A stretch of 64,000 nt of DNA. Origin: Antedon mediterranea (taxonomy: Eukaryota > Echinodermata > Crinoidea > Comatulida > Antedonidae). The number at the start of each line of letters is the position of its first letter. Position 1 is the stretch's first letter. The DNA lies in contig NC_092671.1 in NCBI RefSeq assembly GCF_964355755.1, forward strand, positions 38,457,304-38,521,303, given 5' to 3'. A program made the translations under genes and the position numbers. Shown in pieces: positions 47,791 to 58,300 of the stretch. The notes under the pieces were generated by a model. It saw nothing but the letters and a program-made list of their open reading frames with translations, was not told the origin of the DNA and did not search any database.

Positions 47791-49559
47791 TTCTAATTTG
47801 ATACGATCAACCGAAAAAGAATTACAGTGATACGGGTTACTGGTGGTACTGAGCTATTATTGTTTTTTTTTTATCATGTATATAAATATATTGTATAATC
47901 CGGGTTGTAAAATGAAAACAAACAAATGAAAATGTGTGAACTATTTTAAAACGGGATAGATGATAATGATGATCCTGTCAAGTGTATAACAAAATATAAG
48001 AAAATTAATGAAAAAAGGAGTAATACAGAATTCATATATGTAAAAATGTTACTTATGAACTGTAACGACATTTACAAATTAAATAATACGATTTTATGTA
48101 ATATGAGATAACATGAATGTGAATAAAAGTGGTGTTTGTGCCACAAAAGAGAAAAAAACAAAAGAAACAGGCCCTATGATAATTTATCACCACAATACTA
48201 TTTGTACATGCTTGACTACTTGTGGTTTCTAACAATTGTGTTAAGCATTGTCACAAAGTATGGCTCACAATGAGTCAGCTACTACTACTGTAAGCTAACT
48301 ATTATATCCATATAAACTGTTTTATTGGAGCTTTAGAGTCTTGTAACACTATATAAGGAAGTTGTAAAACAATTATTACATTGTAGATTAGCTTATTTAA
48401 GCCAATATATCTGGCTGGCTGGAAGAATACTGGACTACTGTATCCAAGTCACCACAAATTAATTAATATTGATAATTTATGATCAGTCAGGATGGTTTAG
48501 CTAAATTTTAATATTTTATGTTCAATAATTTAATTAGCAGCTACTAGTGTAAACTAAAAATTTAAAAATTATGATTAAAATTTTAGTAGTAGTAGTAAGC
48601 CTACACAAGTTTGTTGTTCGATGGTTTAATTATTATTATAATCAATCCTAATCAATAATCAATACCAGGTGTCAATCTACTATATTTGGCACACCAACGT
48701 GATTGACACCACTGGACTGTGGCGCTTAGTTGAAAACAAGTGTTTACGATGATACCAGTCACATTTGAAATCAGTTGTATATTATTTTTTTCATGATAAA
48801 ATCAACTTTTAGTATTTTGTGTGGAATGCTATGCTGCTTGCTAAAAAGTATTTAGCCTTATTTATTACCGTATCCCTCTACAAATCATCTTTAATTCATA
48901 AGTAAACATGAAAAACCCATTTAACACTCTGCTGGCATATTCAGTAGGTAGCACCACAGCGGTACGGTATGGAAGAAGAGATGATTAGACAGTAATCTAG
49001 GCTTCCTAATCATCTATTTTAGAAGCCTAGTCCGATTGGGATTACGGAGGCTAACTAAACATCTACCGTCAATGATTTATAGACCGGCGGTTGTTGCATG
49101 GTCCAATGTTTTTAGTAGGCCTACAACTCCGTTCATTTCTTAGCCTAGATTATTATTACGTAACGTTACCTGTCCATCATTTAAAAACAATTTAACAAAC
49201 CCCAAATACACCATACTTACTGTATTTACTTTCTATACAAAATTAACAGATACTACACGATAATAATCACCTTTTTGACTTCCTTTTCCGCTGTGAAAGG
49301 ATTTATAACCGTGACAGTGACACTACCAGCAACCAGGTGTTGTTCTGTTGTTTTAAAATACGAACTGGTGCTTCCTTTCCTTTATGACAAGCGCCCTCAG
49401 CAAAGTCTGCGTACATGAACATTTTTTGAATATTAATTAGTACCTGAGATCATACTTAATTAATTAGTAAGGTTCTTCACATTATTTTACTTGCCTGGCT
49501 GTCCAAAAACAAAAAATGTAGTGGTATTATTCGTACATAAGATAGCGAATGATTTGCTT
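47791..49559. other. Noncoding region between LINE and the 49.8-kb gene
   Basis: The first ~370 bp look like LINE 3' UTR. GTTTGTGCCACAAAAGAGA near 48134 matches GTTTATGCCACAAAAGAGA near 56152, so that tail belongs to a repeated family. The rest is AT-rich without recognisable genes. A minus-strand segment near 49275-49400 ending AAAAAG then GTGATT could be an untranslated exon with a donor, but nothing else supports it. Confidence 0.5.
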
Positions 49560-49778
49560 AGGTCCTTTGCAATTTCAGCAAGATGTATTTCATCGGTGTC
49601 ACTTTCCGTCTGCGCATTTTGGGTTCGCGTGCACATCGTTTCCGATTTGTGTTGGTACGCGCGCGTTTTACTAGTGAATGCGGGTCAAACTGTACTATGG
49701 AAACGGCAATAATAAACATTCAATCGAAACGCTAAAACATACTGACCACATCTGCTAGAAATCTAAGAGAATTAATAA
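49560..49778 (+). promoter_or_regulatory. Candidate CpG-rich promoter/5' UTR
   Basis: In an AT-rich window this stretch is unusually rich in CpG: TCTGCGCATTTTGGGTTCGC and TACGCGCGCGTTTT. It lies immediately 5' of the first coding exon of the 300-aa gene. TGCGCA resembles half of an NRF1-type site. No TATA box is evident. Position and composition are the only evidence. Confidence 0.4.
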
Positions 49779-50791
49779 ATGGATATGCCAAATGGTAAGA
49801 TAGTTTATTTATGTAATATTTGTATTATATAATACTGTAATTTCATTGATTATTAAATTGATTTGGCCTATACTGTACAACAATTCATCTTTTTTTTTAT
49901 TAAGGTCCTGTGCATAAGTCTGGGACGCACCGTAGACATGAACCGGACAACCGAGAGCGCTCTCTCGAATTACCGCTATCGTTTAGAAGATCTAAACAAG
50001 TCCCAGTAAATTCAACAAATGATTGTGATGTTGGAACAAACAGAAACTTGCTAGCAAGTGCCCGTTCTGAGATTCAACGGTTTACTGATCTGATGTCCGA
50101 TTACGTCGACTTAGCCGATAGACGAGTTACAAACATACAAGAACCACCGGCTGATGCTTTCCCCGGAGGAACGATAGATGAAAAAATACAATATTATGAA
50201 AACAGACGTCTGAGGTGTGCACACGCATACGAAATGAGTTTGAAATCAAGAAAACGTGATGAAAATGCGAAGAATTTACAGATTTTCCCAGATGACGATT
50301 TTAGAGAGAGATATTTTCGGAGAAAAGAAATGAGGATGAAAATGAAACGCGAAGCGGAGGAAGAATTTGCACAGCTATGCGAACACATAGTTGAAATCAG
50401 ACAACGTAAATTTAATCGTGCTAATAGTATAGACGATGTTCAAGAAGTAGGACATTCCCGCCAAAATGAGGAATCACAGGCGTTACTGACTAGACGACAG
50501 TTAGTTGGGAACGAAGATAGGAATAGAGTAATGGATCATAGTGCTGGTGATGGAGCAACGAACCAACACCAAGGAGATGTAATGGCACATGGTGACGAGA
50601 CCATGACGCCAGCCATCGATGGTGATAACGCAACAGTAGGCAGTAATCAACAGGAAGGTATTCCTACCCAACCTCACCGCCGCCGTTGGCGAATTCGTGT
50701 TCCGTGGCTTCGACGGATCTGGCAATGGGTACGCAGGAATCGACGGCGAAACAGCAGAACTATCCCGGATACTGCAGCAGACAATCAATAG
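49779..50791 (+). CDS. Unrecognised 300-aa protein with Trp/Arg-rich cationic C-terminus
   Basis: The coding exons are 49779-49794 (MDMPN plus one base) and 49905-50791. The intron has a GTAAGA donor and a TTTTTTTTATTAAG acceptor, and the frame joins as MDMPNGPVHKSGTHRR. An in-frame TAA lies directly before the ATG. Residues about 60-180 are strongly charged and probably helical (FRERYFRRKEMRMKMKREAE, EEFAQLCEHIVEIRQRKF). Residues about 180-260 are polar and low in complexity. Residues 263-287 are extremely basic and tryptophan-rich (HRRRWRIRVPWLRRIWQWVR then RNRRR), with 12 Arg, 4 Trp and no acidic residue. There is no signal peptide, so the protein should be intracellular, and the tail could bind nucleic acid, nucleus-import factors or membrane. 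I do not recognise the family. Codon use and splice signals argue that the gene is real. Confidence 0.75.
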
Positions 50792-50835
50792 TGTATTTTT
50801 TTTAAATTTCATGATGTTTGTATTTCAAAATGTGA

Positions 50836-50841
50836 ATTAAA
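50836..50841 (+). terminator. Candidate polyadenylation signal ATTAAA
   Basis: The common variant hexamer lies 45 bases after the stop codon of the 300-aa gene. No AATAAA occurs between the two. Confidence 0.4.
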
Positions 50842-50964
50842 CAAGATTTCATAGCAAAACGAGTTTTAAATTTTATTGTTCACACACAAGAAGCTGGAAA
50901 TCATTTCCAAAATCAAAAGCTGATTATTTTTTTTTAACTCCTATAATAATACTGTAGCATGGTA

Positions 50965-51139
50965 TATAATTAGAAAAGTTAAAAGACCAGTTGGCAGACC
51001 AAAAACTACCTGGATAGGAAACATAAACAAAGAACTCAAATACATCGATAGCAAAGTTAATGACAGACCCTCAGACCACCGAAAGAGAGTCATGGAAACG
51101 ATTAGCGTACGCAATGTCTACCCAAGGCGAATAGCGTAA
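50965..51139 (+). pseudogene. RTE/jockey-like LINE C-terminal fragment
   Basis: The frame reads KRPVGRPKTTWIGN, then DRPSDHRKRVMETISVRNVY, then PRRIA and a stop, followed by GATGATGATGATGG. The RGRPKTTW motif and a (GAT)n-like tail after the stop are typical of the 3' ends of RTE-type LINEs. Only the last ~55 codons remain. Confidence 0.75.
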
Positions 51140-52312
51140 CGGATGATGATGATGATGGTATATAACATCATAAAAATACACTTTTTCCTCAACGTAAACA
51201 AACACACATTTTTAGACGTATAATACTGTTTTTTAGCCAGCGACTCAAAAAAACCTCGGCCCCCTCGCAATGTCTTGTTTCTGAAAACAATACTATGCGG
51301 GGATCGAGGTTCTGGAATTATTTATTCGACCCAACTCCCCACTCTTAAACTCATTGAAACGAACGCGATATTCCTTTACTATATAAACTAAATAAATAAA
51401 TTGTAGCAAAGAACTTGTTGATTGCACTTTTGTCAATTATAATGTATGAAACAATTGTTTTGTCGAAGTTGATAATGTAAACTCTTTACATTATTAAATT
51501 ATAATAGGATAGTTTTATGTTAACATTATTGCGAAAATATCATTTTAAAGAAACTAAAACAACAGTTGTTGCTGATGCAACCGGAAAAAATAAACCGGGA
51601 AAGGTGGTCCTTTAAAATTGAACACTGTTCATAATGTATTCCATCTGTCTCTTGTGTATTGTTTCACTGTCACACGTGTTAGTATCGAGCGCGTAACATC
51701 GACGCGCGCTAGAGAGAAATACGCTCATTTTCATCTCAAAAGGGGAATTCCCTTCAAAATTTCCTTAGTTCAGAACTCTACTCAATCTTGTCAAGCTTGT
51801 TAGTGAAACCCACTATATCATTTTTAAATAATATAAATTATTGTTTTTTATTTATTTTACACTTTTTATTATTTTAATTTATCGAAATCGTAATTCTCTC
51901 CTCAAACTTAAATCCTTTTTGATAATAATCTATAAAATCGTATTTGTTGTTTTTTTATTTTATATATATACAGTATATATATATATAGTATTTCCCAATG
52001 CCTGAACGTACGTCTGTACTGGGTATGTGGCTGGCAATAAAATAAGCAAATACAATCCATCAAACGAAACTTTTTATTTATTAATTTTTCAAATTTTTAA
52101 CACGCTTTTTTGTTGGTTTGTGTAAGTGAAATATGTAGCCGCTGCTTTCCAAATAAATTTAGATTGATATACTCATGGAGTTCTCCATGATATACTGTAG
52201 TATTAATTTTGAAATGCTGTGTATTCAGTATAAATTAGTATATCGCCCTCTATCTATATCACGTGTTAACCTAGCCCTGAAAAATATTCTTTGAAAGACC
52301 CATTGAAAAGGT
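51140..52312. other. Intergenic region before ZXDC
   Basis: No coding region recognised. A (TA)n run lies at about 51961-51988. A CpG-containing patch at 51660-51740 (TATCGAGCGCGTAACATCGA) and the last ~250 bases before 52313 are the best places for the ZXDC promoter and 5' UTR, but no core promoter element is clear. Confidence 0.5.
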
Positions 52313-55300
52313 ATGGACGGGCCCCTCCTTTCGGAAACTCAGGGGCCCATAACAACAGAAGCAGAAGAGGCTTCTGATGTGGGAAGTTCACCATTGAATT
52401 TAGGAGGCATTATAACACCAAAAACCACAAGAAAACAATCAAAAAACAGCAGCTGGATTGAGAATGTGTCATTTGAAGATAGTGATAGATCTCAATTTCG
52501 AATTCAAGATGGCGGAGCGGGTGCATTCGATCAAAGGGCTAACGAAGAAACATTTTTACTTCCTCCGACAACAACGGATGATTCAATTGTGGCTGTTGCT
52601 GAACCAACAAGCATCATTCTGTGCGAAGCAACGGGTCAATCCACCTTAGATATTGCTGATATGCTAAATAGTCAAGACTCAGGAATATTATCAGCCGGAG
52701 ATGATAATACATTTACGTTAACTGGTGAGCAAACTCACGCGAAATTAATAATAAATAAGCCGGTTGAGATGAAAGAAAACCCGGAAGTGCATTCTGCGAT
52801 GCCTGGAGGCAGTTGTATTGTTTCTGTGGAGGATGCGGCGGCGGCAAATTTCAAACTCCCAAATGTAAACAAAACATTAAATGCCAACAACGCAATCCGA
52901 GCAAACAGTTTTGACCTAGATATGACAAATTTAGGATTGACACAAGATGGTGGGACTGGGCTGGCTCCCATTTTAACCGATACTGGAGAACTAGTAAATG
53001 GGCTTGTAAACATTGATCCCGGTGACGCCGGTGGAAAAGAATATGATGAGGTCGATGGAAAATCCTCGACTGGAACGGATGTCAGCACGGCGAATATTGA
53101 TCAGGTTCTAATTGATGCAAATCAGCTGGCAGTCGCTGTTGAATCATTAAATGGTTCTGCCATTGATACATCGACCGGTGCGACAACAATCAATTCTAAT
53201 GTACTGCAACTAAACCTCAGTAGTATTTCACCAGTTTCGCTTGCTTCACTCGTTGGTAATGGACAGAATCAACCTCTGATTTATTTTTTTACCAGTCAAG
53301 AGAAAACTGGCGCAGTTCAGAGGTTTCAGGTCGCCATGGATCCGACCTCTCCAGCAACCGTTGGTGATCTTCAGTTAGAAATGGCGGATTCTGTCGATGC
53401 CAGTACACCGTTAGAAGCTAATAAATTGTTGACGCACATAGAAGAAGGGAAAAACGATCAAGAGCCAATGGAAACCAGTACGCAGCTGGACACTGATGGA
53501 GAAAATGTGCCAATGTTGTCAGTTCTTGATGTTATACAACTCAGTGATGGAAACCAAGCATTTGTCCTTGATGGCACAGGTACTGACATACCATTCGGTT
53601 TTTCTGTGTTTATTTTTATTGTAATTATTAGTATTGCTGTTATTATTTGCAGACACACATTAATTTAATAATCCTTTTGATCTTGTTTACAGGTAATGCC
53701 ACTACTAGCAGTGTTAGTGCACCTGTTGAGCAACCAAATGTCAAATTAAAAAAAGAAACCAAGAAGAAGAAAAAGAAAATCAAGGCAAGATATAAAAACT
53801 TGGAAATACATCATTGCTAACTAAATACCACACTCACTTTTAATATTTAATGTACATGGAAGTTGTTTTTTAAACAACCGTTTTCCTTTTCATAAACTTT
53901 GTTGTTTTTAAACCAATAGTTTTTTTTCACGCTGCTGCTCTAGCCCGCTACGTCCCATTAGGACTACTCAATCAGAAGCTAAAGCAAGCAGCAGTTATAG
54001 TTCTAAGGACAGACAGTTTTGTGAAAATGGAAATTCCACTATGATTTATTGATTCCAGCTGCTACAGTAGACCCAAAAAACGGCTGGGAAAGAGTCTATT
54101 AGGACATGTCATGCTAAAATTACAAATCCCTATATTCACTGTCAGTGTCAGATATTCATTGAATTATTATCGAAACAGTCCATTAAAGTTTGTGTTTGTA
54201 ATAGGATACTTCACAATTGAAATATCTAGGGTGATGAAGTGACCCCCAGATTTGACCTTAGCAATAAAATTAACTAAAGTGACAGAAATTGAGTATTCAC
54301 TTCTGTAACAAAAAAGTAATATTTATTCAAATATAAAAAATGAAAAGAAACCCAAAAACCATTGTCTGACAGACAATTTAAGTATTTGTTGCTTTAAATT
54401 ACTTTTTTTCAGGTAAAATAACTATCTAGTATGTGACAATAAAATGACACATTCAAAAACATTTGAAATAAAAAATATTTTTCAATAAGCGAGCAGCGTT
54501 TTTTGTAAGAAATATTTCTTGTTATATTTTAGGAAGATGAACCGGAGCAGAAGTGTGTAGAATGTGGAGAATTGTTACCAAACAAAGCCAGGCTAAAAGT
54601 GCATATGTTATCACACAAGACGGATAGGCCTTTCAAGGTAAATAATACATACTCTTGCAAATCTCTAACTAGTTTTGTTCTAAAGCTCTGTCTACACTAT
54701 CAAAATGTGTGCCCAAATATCGTAGTGATAATATAACATCATCATGTTCATATATGGGTACATCACACTTTGTTGTCACATAAAGTTTGATAGTGTAGAC
54801 AGCGTTTTAATCGCATTCATTATAATGTAATTTTATTTTTTTATTTTTTTCTTAGTGCGATGTAGAAGATTGTGGCTGGTCATTTCAAACGTTATATAAA
54901 TTAAAACGACACAAGCTGGGACATAACGGCAATAAACCATTTGTCGTAAGTTATTATCTATTAGTATTACTACCTCCGCCGAGTTCTCATTTACTGGCCT
55001 AGTTCGTGCACAATAGATTTTTTTTCTTTCTTTGATTAAATTTTTCACACTTGAAAAATAATACAAGTTATGTGAAACAATGATAACAGGTATCATAGTA
55101 ATAAACAATAAGGTAATCAAACTAATAAAAAAACCAACACGAATGTGCGATACTCGGGGTACAGCAAAAGAAGCTGTAATGACGTCATAAGACCGGATGT
55201 AACAGCACATACACATCAATAACCTTGCTACCAAATATGGCTATACGGTACAATCTTCGAGACTCAAAATGGCTGCATCCGGTCGGTTTGAAATTTAAAA

Positions 55301-58300
55301 ATCCGGCTCTATAGCTTTGTGGACATGTCCCTGTAGTATATTCATGCCAAATCCCACGAATAAGGGAGTAGTACTTTATAAATCACACTTTTTACTCAAT
55401 AGTGTCCAGATGGAGATGGAGGAGAAAATGAGTAAGTCCTAGACTCTGGTACCCCGAGTAAAAATTTATAGATACTTGTACTTTAGAAAAAACAAAGAAG
55501 TGTGAAAGGAGGTCAAATAAGTAAAAAAGATTACAAATTAGAGTTTTAATAAACAATAAATTCAATTAATCTTGTTTATTTTACTTTATGTAGTGTACTG
55601 TGGAGAATTGTGCAAAACCATTTACCACTATATACAACCTCAAGATACACATGAACACGCACTTTAGGCAAAACATAGAAGTATGTGACGTGGAGGGATG
55701 TGAAGAAGTATTCAGTTCTAAAGCTAAGCTTAAAATCCATCAACGAAAACACTTCTTAGATCAACAATTACAGTAAGTGGCATCAAGTTCATTTGTTTTC
55801 GTTATAGTGTAATTAATGTCTATTCACTGTATTTTAATTTGATACTATAATATGTTGATAAAATACTTTATTTATTTCTTCATTTTTTCTTTTATTTAAT
55901 TTGATTACAAAAATGTTAAAAACAAATGTCCCATTATGAAACAAACCTTCCCACAACTTTAAAACCCATTTATTAATGTAAAATAATGTGCTCGATGATC
56001 CGATGATCTCTTTTTCAATTCAAAGTTATCCTCAAAACTCACCTATTTCAATAGTTATTCTTTTCATATTGTGCTGTTAAATCTCTGGTAAATAGAAAAA
56101 TTATGGTCATATTATGACAGGAAAGATGATATTAATGTGTATAAAAGTTGTGTTTATGCCACAAAAGAGAGAGAAAAAAAAGAGCGCTTTATAAATGTTC
56201 GATATTAAATATTGTTTTTTTTTTAAATTTTAAGGTGCACACACCCAGGCTGTGATAAAACGTTTACAACAACCAGTGCTTTAGGCTCTCATCAACGCAT
56301 ACATGAACGAGATGATCATTCATTTCCTTGCCTTGTTGAGGGATGTGGAAAGGTGTATGAAAAGAGCTGTAGACTTAGGCTTCACATGATGTCACACACT
56401 GGTGAAAGACCCTACAAATGTACATTTGATGTAAGTTATATCACATTTTTTTTGTCACATAGTGTAGACAAAGCTAACTGGTAGTACTGGTACTGGTTCA
56501 AATAACCGTCTCACAGAGACATCTGGTAGTCATTGACTTAAAGTTGGCATTTGGATGTGTTACTTTTAAATGTACAGTATGAGAGTGACTACTACAAAAT
56601 TGCACAGTCACAAAACAACTTATAAAACAGTTCATATATACAGTTGAAACATTGCTGGGAATTATAAATTTCTGTTGAAGCAGGCTTCAATGAAGTTGCA
56701 TCTAGTAAGTTGACTTTGTTGTACTGATGGTATCTTCCGGCCTCTTTGTTTACTTTGTGTTGTGTGAAAAGTAAGAATTTTTGTAGGATCTTCATTTTCT
56801 TTTCTAATTACATGTCCGATCCAGTTGAATTGTTGCTTGTAGACATATTCTTCTAGCGGTTGAAAGCCAGTAAAGGAATACAAAATACTTGATTATCACA
56901 AACTGTCTATACTAAGGTGAAACGCAAAGTACATAATTGCTTTTATTTATATGCGTTATATTAATATTATTTTTGACAGGGTTGTCAGTGGGCATTTACA
57001 TGTATCCAGAAACTTAAGAGACATTTAGTACGGCACACAGGAGAGCGCAAGTACATGTGTAACCAAGAAGGATGTAACAAGATGTTCACTCGACTGGAAC
57101 ACCTCAAAGGTCACTTGGTGTCACATTCTGGTGAAAAGCCTTACAAATGCTCTGTTGAAGGTAAATATTCTTTTTTTTCAATGACTTCTTAATCAGTTTA
57201 TAAGAAAGACAGCGGTTAAGCAATGGAACCGTAATTACATAGCCATAACATCATCAAAGGTTCAAGGCTCACTCGCTCCATGATTCTGGTGGAAGTCTTC
57301 TCTGATAAGGACTATAAATAGTAGGTCCAATGTACACATCTAGCTCATGTTCACTTTCAAGAACCAAGTACATCTTTTGAGACTAGTAGGGGTTACCCTG
57401 GTGTACTAGTGCATCGCAGCCACTGATCATAACTAGGCCCTCTGGGAGACCAGTCTTTGACTGAAGAAGTTACCCAGTATAAATCAATAATCCAAAAAAT
57501 GAGTGATCTTAACAGGAAAACTGAGTAGTCTCTAATTAAGTTTCAACTTTTAGGCTGCAATGCAAGTTTTTCAGCGAGAAGCTCTCACTACATGCACGTG
57601 AAACGCCACAAAATGGGTAAACCAATCAAAGAGAAGTACACATTCTGTTGTTCTTGGGACAATTGCGAAAAGATGTTTTCGTCGAGGATGGGCGTTAAGA
57701 ACCATGTGATCAAAACCCATGGTGCACCAGTGGCATGTAAGTCTTTAGTTCTTTCCACACTATCAAACTAGTTTGACAAAAAATGTGTGATGTGCCCAAA
57801 TATGGTAGTGATATTCTGAAATATGGTAGTGATATTCTGAAATATGGTAGTGATATGCCATCATCATGTCCATATATGAGCACAGCACATTTTTTTGTTA
57901 CATAAAGCTTGATAGTGTAGACAGAGCTTTGTTTAATTCCTTTTTAATGTTAGCTACTTATAGGGGGAGAAATCACAGATATACAGCAGGTTGGCTTTTG
58001 TCCAAATAATGTCGTCTTGTGTATTCTTACATTTTTATATTTTCTGAATTTCTAGTTGATAATGAAATGATATTTGTCAAGTTGGATAAAGGAAGGGATC
58101 AGGGACAGATAGATTCAGGTAAATCTTATATACAAATCTGTTGGTAATAATGTTTTCAATGATAAATTTAAATATTGGGAATATTAGTTATATTCAATAA
58201 TATTGATTATTATTGATTGTACACGTATCAAATGAATACATTTTTTATTCCTTTTATATATATATATATATATATAGTTTTATAACATTTTATCGTACAA

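Noticed and set aside
50194-50812. Minus-strand open frames opposite the 300-aa gene
   Set aside because: They are shadows of the plus-strand coding exon, with no splice or start support.
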